NCBI RefSeq assembly: GCF_002929705.1
Contig: NZ_PJIN01000001.1
Coordinates: 499,244-563,243 of the forward strand
DNA from: Arthrobacter sp. N199823
GTDB taxonomy: Bacteria > Actinomycetota > Actinomycetes > Actinomycetales > Micrococcaceae
Direction of reading: 5' to 3'
Length of the DNA stretch: 64,000 nucleotides
The notes below the pieces were generated by a model, which saw only the letters and a program-made list of their open reading frames with translations, was not told the origin of the DNA and made no database searches. This document shows, piece by piece, positions 25,988 through 34,841 of the stretch (position 1 is the stretch's first letter; the number at the start of each line of letters is the position of its first letter). The translations under genes and the position numbers were made by a program.

Positions 25988-27421
25988 ATGATTGTGACCA
26001 GTCAACAGGATGTATTTGCGCCCTTTGCCCTTCCCAGCCTTGCCATTCTTGGTGGTGGTCCCGGCGGCTACGAAGCCGCCATGGTGGCCGCGTCAATGGG
26101 AGCCGCGGTGACCATTGTGGAGCGCGCCGGACTGGGCGGAGCAGCTGTCCTGACAGACGTTGTCCCGTCCAAGTCGCTGATCGCCGTGGCTGAGGCCATG
26201 AACCGCAGCGTCGACTCCACACAGCTCGGTGTGAGCTTCGAATCTGCCGAGGGCAACCCCAAGACCGTCATGAAGGCTGATCTGAAGCAGATCAACGAAC
26301 GCGTGATGCGCCTGGCCAAGGAACAGTCCGCTGACATCCGCCGCGGCCTGGAAGCCGTGGGCGTGAAGATCGTCATCGGCACTGGCCGTTTGCTGGACAA
26401 CCGCACCATCGAAGTGGACCGCGGCGAGTCACGCGAGATCATCAAGGCCGATTCCATCCTGGTCTCCGTTGGCGCCCACCCCCGTGAACTTGCCACGGCC
26501 CAGCCCGACGGCGAACGCATCTTCAACTGGACCCAGATTTATGATTTGGACGAACTCCCCGAAGAGCTGATCGTGGTGGGTTCTGGTGTGACCGGCGCTG
26601 AATTCGCCTCCGCCTTCAACGGCTTGGGCTCAAAGGTCACCTTGATTTCCAGTCGCGACCAGGTTCTGCCCGGCGAGGACTCCGACGCCGCTGCCGTGCT
26701 GGAAGACGTCTTCGCCCGCCGAGGACTGCGCGTGCTGTCTCAGTCGCGCGCCGAGGCCGTAGAACGAACCGCCGACGGCGTAGTGGTGACACTGGGCGAC
26801 GGCTCCAAGGTCACCGGTACCCACTGCCTGGTCTGCGTTGGCTCCATCCCCAACACCACCGGGATCGGTCTGGAAGCTGCCGGCGTTGAGGTCACCCCCA
26901 GCGGCCACATTAAGGTCGACGGCGTCTCCCGCACCAGCGCGCCGAATGTCTACGCTGCCGGTGACTGCACGGGCGTTTTTGCACTGGCGTCCGTAGCTGC
27001 CATGCAGGGCCGCATCGCGGTGGCTCACATGGGTGGCGACGGCGTACGCCCGCTGAAGCTGACACAGGTTTCCTCCAACATTTTCACCTCCCCGGAGATC
27101 GCCTCCGTGGGTGTCTCCGAAGCCGATCTGGCCTCGGGCAAGTACCAGGGTGATGTCATCAAGCTGTCCCTGGACACCAACGCCCGCGCCAAGATGCGTG
27201 GCGTCAATGACGGCTTTGTGAAGATCATCGCTCGCAAGGGTTCCGGAACCGTTATTGGCGGTGTGGTTGTGGGTGCTGGCGCCTGTGAACTCATCTTCCC
27301 GATCGCGCTGGCGGTGACTCAGAAGCTGCACGTGGATGACGTGGCCAACACGTTTACGGTGTACCCGTCCATGTCCGGCTCCATTTCAGAGGCTGCGCGC
27401 CGCCTCCACGTCCACATGTAA
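25988..27421 (+). CDS. lpdA: NAD(P)H-quinone dehydrogenase (LpdA-like, no redox disulfide)
   Basis: 477 residues. The fold is that of pyridine nucleotide-disulfide oxidoreductases: FAD site LAILGGGPGGYEA (residue 18 onward), NAD site VVGSGVTGAEFASAF, second FAD site VYAAGDCTG, dimerisation domain at the C-terminus. The CxxxxC redox pair is replaced (GGAAVLTDVVPSK, Ala53 and Val58), and the C-terminal His-Glu dyad is missing (VYPSMSGSISE). This matches Mycobacterium LpdA (Rv3303c), a quinone reductase, and not dihydrolipoamide dehydrogenase. Start at ATG 25988; GTG 25994 is possible. Confidence 0.9.
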   Translation: MIVTSQQDVFAPFALPSLAILGGGPGGYEAAMVAASMGAAVTIVERAGLGGAAVLTDVVPSKSLIAVAEAMNRSVDSTQLGVSFESAEGNPKTVMKADLKQINERVMRLAKEQSADIRRGLEAVGVKIVIGTGRLLDNRTIEVDRGESREIIKADSILVSVGAHPRELATAQPDGERIFNWTQIYDLDELPEELIVVGSGVTGAEFASAFNGLGSKVTLISSRDQVLPGEDSDAAAVLEDVFARRGLRVLSQSRAEAVERTADGVVVTLGDGSKVTGTHCLVCVGSIPNTTGIGLEAAGVEVTPSGHIKVDGVSRTSAPNVYAAGDCTGVFALASVAAMQGRIAVAHMGGDGVRPLKLTQVSSNIFTSPEIASVGVSEADLASGKYQGDVIKLSLDTNARAKMRGVNDGFVKIIARKGSGTVIGGVVVGAGACELIFPIALAVTQKLHVDDVANTFTVYPSMSGSISEAARRLHVHM

Positions 27422-27451
27422 CTCACCCTGCTGCGAATCGACCCGTTGCGC

Positions 27452-27515
27452 GAATCGACCCGTGAGTTAAGGTCGCTTAGAAAGTTCTAAGCGACCTTAA
27501 CTCACGGGTCGATTC
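27452..27515. terminator. 64-bp near-perfect palindrome between convergent genes
   Basis: A 31-bp arm at 27452-27482 (beginning GAATCGACCCGTGAGTT) and its exact inverse at 27485-27515 leave a two-base centre. It lies between lpdA and nasB, which converge. On the plus strand the right arm is followed by CTGTTTTCT (27515-27523), so it can end the lpdA transcript. The arm is longer than terminator stems usually are. A partial copy of the outer arm (GCGAATCGACCCGT) precedes it at 27433. Confidence 0.75.
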
Positions 27516-27573
27516 TGTTTTCTGCGGCGCTCCGTCTGACTCGATGGATCGCAGGGCGCGAATGTGGGGTGAT

Positions 27574-29121
27574 TTAGGCCGCGGCCGGGGCGAAATGGGC
27601 CTCGATGAGGGACTTCAGCTCTCCGTGGCAGCCGCCGCAGCCGGTTCCGGCCCGTGTGGTGGCAGAAAGCTCCGGAACCGTGGCGCAGCCGCCCGTCACC
27701 GCGTCCGTGATGCTCTCTTCTGAGACCCCGGCACAGCGGCACACTGTCCTGGTAGGGTCGGCCACCGCCACGGCACCGCTGTCCCCGTCCGAGCCATCCA
27801 ATCGCAAGAGTGCTGAGCGGTCTGCCGGAAGCTCGGATCCGCGTTCAAAGAGTAGCGTCAGTTCCGCGCCCGCACGGGGCATGCCGACACTCACGAATCC
27901 TGCCAGCACGCCGCCACGGGTACTCATTTTCACGTATTTCCCGTGCTCGGGATCAACCCACTGGCTGATGTTCAAGCCGGGAACATCGTCAAAGGGCCCC
28001 GCTGACACATCTCCGGCCGCTGCCACGTCAACTCCGCGAGCCTTGAGCATGATGACCGGGGCGCGCTCCGCAGGCAAGGGTACGGTAGGGCGCGGAGCTG
28101 TGGCTGCTGCGGAATCGCTCAGGAACCCTGCGAGCCATTCGGCCTGCCGCCACCCCGGACCAATGAGACCCAGTGGCCCCGAGTTATCAGCGCACTCCGG
28201 ACACGTTGCGTCCAAGCAACGCACTTCTGCACAATCGCCCAGGGCAAAGATGTGGGGATCGTGATGGGCCATGAGCTGATGGTCCACCAAAATACCCCTG
28301 TCCGTGGCCAGCCCGGCTCCAGCAGCCACCTCAATGCGCGGCCGCACGCCACAGGAGAGCAGCAGTAGCTCCCCCTCCACTGTTGCCCCCGCATCCTGAA
28401 GCAACCCGGAAAAGGTGGGAACGCCGTCGGCTCCGGGACTCAATTCCACCCCGACAGCACGCGCCTGCGAGACCACTGTAATACCCCGGGCACGCAGCGC
28501 GGCCGCCACCGTATGGCCCGCACCGGCGTCAATGCTGCGGCCCAGAGTGTGCGCCCCGTGATGGACCACCGTCACGTGCGCACCCTCGTCGCGAGCAGCC
28601 AGCGCGGCTTCCAAACCAAGAATTCCGCCACCCAGCACCACCACGCGCTCGTGGCGAACGACGGCGTTGCGCAGCACCGCGGCATCGGCCAGATCGCGCA
28701 GGGCACTCACGCCACGGGGGAGCGGGACCCGTGCTGTGGGATCCGGGTTGAGCCCGTGCAAGGTGGGAACCACGGGGCGGGCACCTGTGGCGAAGACCAG
28801 CTTGTCATAGCCGATCCATGTGCCGTCGGAGAGCAGGACGCCGCGGCGGGCACGGTCCACGCGCCGGACCAGGACCCCCATGAGGACAGTCATTCCGGCA
28901 GCTCTGAGCTCTGCCGCATCGGAGACGGAAATGGCCTCTTCGGTGGTCCTGCCAACGCCCAGATCGGCGACCAGCACACGGTTGTAGGCTGCCGTGGGTT
29001 CCTCGCCAATAATGGTCAGTGCCAGCTCGCCGCGACGGACGCTGGGCAATAATTCCTCGGCCAGGCGGGCCGCCACAGGCCCGTATCCTATGACCACGAT
29101 GTGCTGGGGTGCCAAGGTCAT
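27574..29121 (-). CDS. nasB: nitrate reductase electron-transfer subunit (FAD/NAD(P)H, BFD [2Fe-2S])
   Basis: 515 residues. The first 300 residues are a NirB-like FAD/NAD(P) reductase module (IVVIGYGPVAARLAEEL; VVLGGGILGLEAALAARDEG; IFALGDCAEVRC). The C-terminal 60 residues are a BFD-like [2Fe-2S] domain with the cysteines of TVCRCAGVSEESI and TGCGGCHGEL. There is no siroheme domain. This fits the NAD(P)H-oxidising electron donor subunit of assimilatory nitrate reductase (NasB type). ATGA overlap with nasC. Last gene of narK-nasC-nasB. Confidence 0.88.
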   Translation of the reverse strand: MTLAPQHIVVIGYGPVAARLAEELLPSVRRGELALTIIGEEPTAAYNRVLVADLGVGRTTEEAISVSDAAELRAAGMTVLMGVLVRRVDRARRGVLLSDGTWIGYDKLVFATGARPVVPTLHGLNPDPTARVPLPRGVSALRDLADAAVLRNAVVRHERVVVLGGGILGLEAALAARDEGAHVTVVHHGAHTLGRSIDAGAGHTVAAALRARGITVVSQARAVGVELSPGADGVPTFSGLLQDAGATVEGELLLLSCGVRPRIEVAAGAGLATDRGILVDHQLMAHHDPHIFALGDCAEVRCLDATCPECADNSGPLGLIGPGWRQAEWLAGFLSDSAAATAPRPTVPLPAERAPVIMLKARGVDVAAAGDVSAGPFDDVPGLNISQWVDPEHGKYVKMSTRGGVLAGFVSVGMPRAGAELTLLFERGSELPADRSALLRLDGSDGDSGAVAVADPTRTVCRCAGVSEESITDAVTGGCATVPELSATTRAGTGCGGCHGELKSLIEAHFAPAAA

Positions 29122-31415
29122 GCGACTGCCTCCAATGCTGCGTCAAGTGATCCGGCTTGCTCCGATACCGCATCCGCGGGTGCATGTATTGGCGTATCCG
29201 CCGTCACGGTGACCGAGCTGGCCTTGAATTCCGGCATCCCGGAGATGGGATCCACGGCCGCGCTGGTGAGTAAGTTGGCGTTCTCCTCGGCCGGAAAATG
29301 GAAGGGCAGAAACACCGTATCGCTGCGAATGGCCCTGCTGTACGTGGCTGTACACCGCACCGTTCCACGCCCGTTCGCGATGGTGACACGTGCGCCGTCG
29401 AGAATTCCTCGCGATTGCGCAGCCAGCGGATGGATGAGCAGCTCAGCCCGCGGAGCGGCATCCGATAAGGCCTGCACCCGCCGCGTCTGGGAACCGGATT
29501 GGTAGTGCTCCAACAGCCGGCCGGTGACCAGAGCCAGCGTTGCTCCCGTGAACAGCGTGTCCCGGGCACTTCTGCTCGACGGCGTTACCGGTGTCAGCAC
29601 GGCACGGCCGTCCGCATGGGCAAATCGCTCTAGGAAGAGCCGCGGCGTGCCTTGACTGCCGGCCGGATAGGGCCAGTAAGCCTCTGCGCCGGCATCCAAC
29701 ATGGCGTAATCAATGCCGGAGTAATCGGCCAGCCCACCAGCGGAGGCGGCGCGCAATTCGGTGAACACCGTCTCCGGATCCGAGCTAAAGCTCGACGGCG
29801 CATCCAGTCGACGCGCAAGCTCTGACATGATCCACAGCTCCGAGCGCGCACCCGCAGGAGGGGAGAGCACGGCCCGGCGGCGCAGCACGCGGCCCTCGAG
29901 ATTTGTCATGGTGCCCTCCTCCTCAGCCCATTGCAGGACCGGCAGCACCAGATGCGCCTCCCGCGCCGTCTCCGACATGAAGAAATCCGCCACCACCAGA
30001 AAGTCCAGCTGGCGCAGTCCCTCGAGTACCTCGCTGGCGTTGGGCGCCGAGACAGCTACATTGGCGCCGTGAATGAAGAAGGTGCGCACGCCGTGGGGCT
30101 TGCCGAGTGAGGCGAGAAGTTCGACGGCGGGCAGGCCGGGACCGGGGATGTCCTCCGGTTCCACGCCCCACACCTTGGCAACGTGGGCGCGGGCGGCGGG
30201 GTCGGTGATTTTGCGGTAGCCGGGGAGCTGATCGGCCTTCTGGCCATGTTCGCGCCCACCCTGCCCGTTGCCCTGACCGGTCAACGTGCCGTACCCGCTA
30301 GTGGTCGAGCCGGGGAGGCCCAACAACAGGGCCAGGTTAATGGCGGCCGTGGCCGTGTCGGTGCCGTCCACATGCTGTTCCACGCCGCGTCCGGTGAGGA
30401 TGTAACTGCCGCCGCGCTGGGCGCCAACGGCTAGGAGCCGGGCCGTTTCGCGCAGCTGTTGTACGGGTACGCCCGTGACCGATTGCACGCGTTCGGGCCA
30501 CCAAGAGGCCACGCTGCGGGCCAGTGCATCGTAGCCATGGGTGCGCTTGCTGATGAACTCCGTGTTGGCCAGTCCATCCGCAATGACAATGTGGGCCAGG
30601 CCCAGCAACAGCACCAGATCGGTGGCTGGAACTGGTTGTAAATGTAGACCGGCGCCGTCGCCTGTGAACTCTGCCGTGGCGGTGCGCCTGGGATCAACAA
30701 CGATGAGCCCGCCGGCTTCCCGGGCGCCCGCCAAATGCTGGACGAACGGGGGCATGGTCTCGGCCACGTTGGAGCCGAGCATTAGAACGGTGTGGGCGTT
30801 ATCAAGGTCTGCGAGAGGGAAGGGTAAACCGCGGTCCAGGCCGAACGCCCGGTTGCCGGCGGCCGCTGCCGAGGACATGCAAAAGCGGCCGTTGTAATCA
30901 ATGCGGGAGGTGCCTAGTGCCAGGCGGGCGAACTTGCCCAACTGGTAAGCCTTCTCATTTGTCAGCCCGCCGCCGCCAAAAACTCCCACGGCATCGGGAC
31001 CGTGAACGGCTCGAGTGCGCAGCACGTTGTCGGCAATCAGATCAAGGGCTTGCTCCCAGTCGATGGGGCGGTGCTGGCCGTCGGCTCCGCGGAGGAGGGG
31101 GGTGGTGACGCGGCTGGCATGGCCCAGTAGTGCCGCCGAGGTCCACCCCTTGCGGCACAGCCCGCTGCGATTGGTAGGGAAATCGCGGCCGGCAATGGTG
31201 GGTTCGGGGACTGCCGGGGTCACTGTCATGGCACATTGCAAAGCACAGTAAGGACAGTGGGTGTCCGTCCCGGCCCCAGCCCCCGCGGCGGCTAGCGAGA
31301 CAGCGCGGAGGCGAGTGTCCGGCGTCGTGCTGCTCTGTCCCAAAGGGGGACTGATCGCGGAGGCAGGGAGCTGCGCGCCCGGCGTCGTGCTGGTCTTGTT
31401 GGGTGCGGCAGTCAT
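29118..31415 (-). CDS. nasC: assimilatory nitrate reductase catalytic subunit (molybdopterin)
   Basis: 765 residues. A [4Fe-4S] site HCPYCALQCAMTV with GLCRKGW begins near residue 54, followed by the molybdopterin oxidoreductase body (GVFGGGGLTNEKAYQLGKFAR) and the dinucleotide-binding domain at the end (GARVTIANGRGTVR). It reduces nitrate to nitrite in the cytoplasm. The start codon overlaps the narK stop (TAATG). The first 50 residues are an unusual low-complexity extension (TTPGAQLPASAISPPLGQSS) whose DNA holds two copies of the CCGGCGTCGTGC motif found in intergenic regions. If a later start were used the extension would vanish, but no good alternative with a ribosome-binding site is seen. 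Confidence 0.92.
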   Translation of the reverse strand: MTAAPNKTSTTPGAQLPASAISPPLGQSSTTPDTRLRAVSLAAAGAGAGTDTHCPYCALQCAMTVTPAVPEPTIAGRDFPTNRSGLCRKGWTSAALLGHASRVTTPLLRGADGQHRPIDWEQALDLIADNVLRTRAVHGPDAVGVFGGGGLTNEKAYQLGKFARLALGTSRIDYNGRFCMSSAAAAGNRAFGLDRGLPFPLADLDNAHTVLMLGSNVAETMPPFVQHLAGAREAGGLIVVDPRRTATAEFTGDGAGLHLQPVPATDLVLLLGLAHIVIADGLANTEFISKRTHGYDALARSVASWWPERVQSVTGVPVQQLRETARLLAVGAQRGGSYILTGRGVEQHVDGTDTATAAINLALLLGLPGSTTSGYGTLTGQGNGQGGREHGQKADQLPGYRKITDPAARAHVAKVWGVEPEDIPGPGLPAVELLASLGKPHGVRTFFIHGANVAVSAPNASEVLEGLRQLDFLVVADFFMSETAREAHLVLPVLQWAEEEGTMTNLEGRVLRRRAVLSPPAGARSELWIMSELARRLDAPSSFSSDPETVFTELRAASAGGLADYSGIDYAMLDAGAEAYWPYPAGSQGTPRLFLERFAHADGRAVLTPVTPSSRSARDTLFTGATLALVTGRLLEHYQSGSQTRRVQALSDAAPRAELLIHPLAAQSRGILDGARVTIANGRGTVRCTATYSRAIRSDTVFLPFHFPAEENANLLTSAAVDPISGMPEFKASSVTVTADTPIHAPADAVSEQAGSLDAALEAVA

Positions 31416-32827
31416 TACACGTTGCCCAAGGATGCGGCCGATGAGCGGCGGAGGTAGACGGCCCAGGTCAGCGTCATGAGTACCAGGTAGGCGGCGACGA
31501 AGCCGATGAAGGCGCCTTCGTAGCCACCGGTGGACTGGCGGGAGGCGTTTAGGACCTGCGGGACCACGAATCCGCCATAAGCGCCAATCGCTGAGATGAT
31601 GCCCAGCGCGGCCGAACCCTTGCGGGTAGCGCTCATTTGGCCGTCACCGGTTGCGTCCCCGGAGTTCTTGGCGCGGAGGGCAAACACCATGGGAATCATG
31701 CGGTAGGTGGAGCCATTACCGGCACCGGCTGCGGCGAAGAGTACCAGGAAGAGGATCAGGAAGAGCGGGAAGCTGCCCAGCGGAAGGGTGAGGACCTGGA
31801 CCATGGCTGTCAGGGCCAGCACGCCGAAGCAGGCGACGGTGACGCGGGCGCCACCCCAGCGATCGGCCAATTTGCCGCCGTATGGCCGGGCAAGGGAGCC
31901 GGTCAGGGCACCCAGGAACGCCAGCGAGATGATGGCCGGTCCCATTTTCAGTCCCACGCCGGCGCCAAAGGAATCCATGATCAGCTTAGGGAACACGGCC
32001 GAGAAGCCGATAAAGGAACCGAAGGTGCCAATGTAGAGCAGCGCCAGAATCCAGAGGTGCGGTTCGCGAAGGGATGCAAGGGAGCCGGCAATATCCGACT
32101 TGGCGCTGGAGAGGTTGTCCATGTACTTCCAGGCGCCCCACGCGGCGATCAGGATCAGTGGGACCCACATGAGCCCGGCCAGCGGGAGCCCTAGTGTGCC
32201 AGCGGCCAGCAAGGTCACTGCCACAGGCACCATGAACTGTGCGACGGCGGCACCTAAGTTTCCGCCGGCTGCGTTCAGTCCCAGCGCCCAACCCTTTTCA
32301 CGGGCGGGGTAGAAGTAGGTGATGTTGGCCATCGAGGAGGCGAAGTTGCCGCCACCCAAGCCGGCGAGTGCTGCCACAACGAGCATGGTGCCGAACGGGG
32401 TCTCCGGGTTGCCCAAGCACCACGCCATGCCCAGTGTGGGGATCAGCAGCAGGAGGGCGGAGACGATGGTCCAGTTACGCCCGCCGAATCTGGCCACCAT
32501 GAAGGTGTACGGAATGCGCAGCGTGGCTCCGACGAGGGAGGGGATGGAAATGAGCCAGAAGAGTTCCCCGGAGCTGAAGGTGAATCCGGCCGCTGGCATG
32601 AAGACCACCACGATGGACCATAGCTGCCAGACCACAAAGCCTAAGAATTCGCAGGCGATGGACCAGGCGAGGTTTCGTTTGGCAATGGCACGCCCCACAC
32701 TGTTCCATTGCCCCGTGTCCTCGGCGTTCCAGTGATGCAACCAGCGGCCCCGTGAACTGCTCAGTGCTGCTCCGGTGTCCGTTGCTGTGGTCTTGCTGGT
32801 GGTGGTACTCATCTGTTCAGCCGTCAT
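31415..32827 (-). CDS. narK: nitrate/nitrite transporter NarK
   Basis: 470 residues from ATG 32827, preceded by GGGAGG at 6 bases; an upstream in-frame ATG at 32887 has no site. It is a 12-helix major facilitator of the nitrate/nitrite porter family with the signatures GLGGGNFASSMANITYFYP, KGWALGLNAAGGNLG and GAGNGSTYRMIP, which hold the nitrate-binding glycine-rich helices. An N-terminal cytoplasmic extension of about 45 residues is Thr/Ser-rich. It imports nitrate, or exchanges it for nitrite, at the cytoplasmic membrane. First gene of narK-nasC-nasB. Confidence 0.93.
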   Translation of the reverse strand: MTAEQMSTTTSKTTATDTGAALSSSRGRWLHHWNAEDTGQWNSVGRAIAKRNLAWSIACEFLGFVVWQLWSIVVVFMPAAGFTFSSGELFWLISIPSLVGATLRIPYTFMVARFGGRNWTIVSALLLLIPTLGMAWCLGNPETPFGTMLVVAALAGLGGGNFASSMANITYFYPAREKGWALGLNAAGGNLGAAVAQFMVPVAVTLLAAGTLGLPLAGLMWVPLILIAAWGAWKYMDNLSSAKSDIAGSLASLREPHLWILALLYIGTFGSFIGFSAVFPKLIMDSFGAGVGLKMGPAIISLAFLGALTGSLARPYGGKLADRWGGARVTVACFGVLALTAMVQVLTLPLGSFPLFLILFLVLFAAAGAGNGSTYRMIPMVFALRAKNSGDATGDGQMSATRKGSAALGIISAIGAYGGFVVPQVLNASRQSTGGYEGAFIGFVAAYLVLMTLTWAVYLRRSSAASLGNV

Positions 32828-32890
32828 GACAAACCTCCCGGTCGCTGTGGTGACTGTGCACTCTTGTGGCGAATGCAGTGTCTTCAATGC

Positions 32891-32902
32891 TTGTGATCAC
32901 AA
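32891..32902. promoter_or_regulatory. 12-bp palindrome upstream of narK, candidate operator
   Basis: TTGTGATCACAA is perfectly symmetric. It resembles a CRP/GlxR half-site pair without the usual six-base spacer. Its position suits control of narK-nasC-nasB. The regulator is unknown. Confidence 0.4.
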
Positions 32903-33042
32903 CGTTAGAGATGCGGAGTTTCGGGGCCGGTCACGGGGTGTGAAATTGTTGTGACGTTTACCTAACAGCGGTCCGGGAGCACGGTTAGGTGGAATTTTGA
33001 CCATTGCTGCACCACTTCGCAGGGTCCACATGATGGCGTGAT

Positions 33043-33059
33043 TGTCCAGCAGGTGGACA
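33043..33059. promoter_or_regulatory. inverted repeat upstream of the MHS transporter, candidate operator
   Basis: TGTCCA and TGGACA are separated by five bases, 58-74 bases upstream of the possible -35 of the gene at 33201. This arrangement fits a dimeric repressor or activator. The binding protein is not known. Confidence 0.35.
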
Positions 33060-33200
33060 GTGGTAGTACTGTTGGGAGTCGCAGAGTGAAATATTGTCGT
33101 TTTGCCACCATGGTTGTTGACTTGCCTTTGAGTGCGTGAGATACGCCCGCGAGGCCTGCTTGCCCTGTGAGTGGCAAAACACCTGAGAGAAAGCCGAGCC

Positions 33201-34610
33201 ATGAGCTCTTCCAAAAACACGGCGGCCGCGGAGACTGCTCCAGTCAACAGCCGCGGCAGGGTCATTGTTGCCAGCCTTATCGGAACCACCATCGAGTTTT
33301 ACGATTTCTACGTTTACGCAACGGCTGCAGTGCTGGTTTTCCCCGCATTGTTCTTCCCCAACGCGGATGCTGCAACGGCGCTACTGAGTTCGTTCGCTAT
33401 TTTCGGGGTGGCGTTCGTTGCCCGCCCGTTGGGTTCCATTGTTTTCGGCCACTTCGGCGACAAAGTTGGCCGCAAGGGAACGCTCGTGGCGTCCCTGCTG
33501 ACCATGGGTGTTGCCACCTTCCTGATCGGCTGCCTGCCCACGGCACTCGTGCCCGGTTGGACGTTCTGGGCGCCAGCTCTGCTGGTGGTCATGCGCTTCA
33601 TGCAGGGTCTGGCTCTGGGCGGCGAGTGGAGTGGCGCGGCACTGCTGGCCACCGAGAACGCTCCGGAAGGCAAACGCGCCATCTGGGGAACCTTCCCACA
33701 GCTGGGTGCGCCCATCGGCTTCATCCTCGCTAACGGCATCTTCCTCTGGCTCAGCCTCGGCATGAGCACGGAGCAGTTCCAATCGTGGGGCTGGCGCATT
33801 CCGTTCCTCCTCAGTGCGGTCATGGTCATCATCGGCCTGTACGTCCGGCTGAAGCTGGTAGAAACCCCCGCTTTCCAGAAGGTCATCGACCAGGGCGAAG
33901 TTTCCAAGCTCCCCGTTGGCCGCGTGTTCAAGACCAGCTGGCGCCCCCTCATCTTGGGTACGTTCGTCATGCTGGCCACCTATGTTCTCTTCTACCTGAT
34001 GACAACCTTCACACTGTCCTACGGCACCACCCCGGCCACCATCGAAGCAGCCAAAGCCAAGGCCGAGGCTGCGGGCAAGCCGATGAGTGCCGATGCCGTT
34101 GCCAACTGGGTCGCAGGACTGGGCTACACGCGCAACGAATTCCTGGTCATGCTCATCATCGGTGTTGTCTTCTTCGGTATCTTCACGCTGGTCTCCGGAC
34201 CATTGGCTGAGAAGTATGGCCGCCGCAAGTCCCTGCTGTGGATCACGTCCGGCATCTTGGTCTTTGGATTCACGTTCGTACCGCTGTTCGGTGCTGGCAC
34301 CGCAGGTGTCATGACGCTGCTCATTGTGGGCTTCTCGCTGATGGGTCTGACCTTCGGTCCCATGGGGGCACTGCTGCCGGAATTGTTCCCCACCAACGTG
34401 CGGTACACCGGCTCAGCTATCAGCTACAACATGTCCAGCATCCTCGGTGCTGCCGTGGCTCCGTTCATTGCCGTGGCCCTCTGGCAGGCAGCCGACGGAA
34501 GCCCCGTCCTGGTGGGTGTCTACCTGTCCTCGATGGCTGTGCTGACGCTGATCGCCCTCTTCATCATGAAGGAAACTCGCGACCTGGAATACACCTCCAA
34601 CGTCAGCTAG
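33201..34610 (+). CDS. MHS-family MFS transporter (ShiA/proline-betaine type)
   Basis: 469 residues from ATG 33201; GTG 33171 is in frame, but the family begins just before RVIVASLIGTTIEFYDFYVY. Metabolite:H+ symporter features: GHFGDKVGRKGTL after the second segment, and an enlarged central loop (ATIEAAKAKAEAAGKPMSAD) between helices eight and nine. About 12 membrane segments. Substrates in this family include shikimate, betaine, alpha-ketoglutarate and citrate; no residue here settles the choice. It is transcribed alone and ends at a strong terminator (34690-34745). Confidence 0.88.
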   Translation: MSSSKNTAAAETAPVNSRGRVIVASLIGTTIEFYDFYVYATAAVLVFPALFFPNADAATALLSSFAIFGVAFVARPLGSIVFGHFGDKVGRKGTLVASLLTMGVATFLIGCLPTALVPGWTFWAPALLVVMRFMQGLALGGEWSGAALLATENAPEGKRAIWGTFPQLGAPIGFILANGIFLWLSLGMSTEQFQSWGWRIPFLLSAVMVIIGLYVRLKLVETPAFQKVIDQGEVSKLPVGRVFKTSWRPLILGTFVMLATYVLFYLMTTFTLSYGTTPATIEAAKAKAEAAGKPMSADAVANWVAGLGYTRNEFLVMLIIGVVFFGIFTLVSGPLAEKYGRRKSLLWITSGILVFGFTFVPLFGAGTAGVMTLLIVGFSLMGLTFGPMGALLPELFPTNVRYTGSAISYNMSSILGAAVAPFIAVALWQAADGSPVLVGVYLSSMAVLTLIALFIMKETRDLEYTSNVS

Positions 34611-34689
34611 TCCCCACTTGCCGGCCTATAAATCGCTGACGCGATTTCTGGGAACCTGGCAAGCGTGGGCCCACCACCCGCATTCAACT

Positions 34690-34745
34690 AAGGGCCTCGA
34701 TGGTCTTGCCCACTGCAGTGGTCAAGACCATCGAGGCCCTTTTGG
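34690..34745 (+). terminator. rho-independent terminator of the MHS transporter
   Basis: A 19-bp stem (34690-34708 with 34723-34741, starting AAGGGCCTCGATGG) holds an inner palindrome CCACTGCAGTGG at 34710-34721, and TTTTGG follows. Since the hairpin is 80 bases after the stop and 97 bases before the next start, it isolates the two transporter genes. Confidence 0.85.
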
Positions 34746-34841
34746 TCCCCAGCCCCATCGGCATTTGTGTTAAAGCCATAACAATGTCCGAAGAGTACAG
34801 TAAATCAGCTGATGTGAGCCACGATACGTTAACGTTGCTTC

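Larger units (their letters stand above)
32828..33200. promoter_or_regulatory. divergent narK / MHS transporter promoter region
   Basis: 373 bases between narK (minus) and the MHS transporter (plus). Visible signals: TTGTGATCACAA, a perfect 12-bp palindrome at 32891-32902, 64 bases upstream of narK; an inverted repeat TGTCCA-GCAGG-TGGACA at 33043-33059; and a possible promoter for the plus-strand gene, TTGACT (33117-33122), 17 bases, GATACG (33140-33145). No exact GlnR box was found next to narK. Confidence 0.5.

Noticed and set aside
32939-32956. GlnR box upstream of narK (GTCAC...GAAA)
   Set aside because: Half-site spacing is off by one base from AC-n9-AC; could not be supported.
34612-34841. 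SAM-type riboswitch upstream of the MetP-like gene
   Set aside because: Only the upstream terminator and a short palindrome are visible; no conserved riboswitch core was found.
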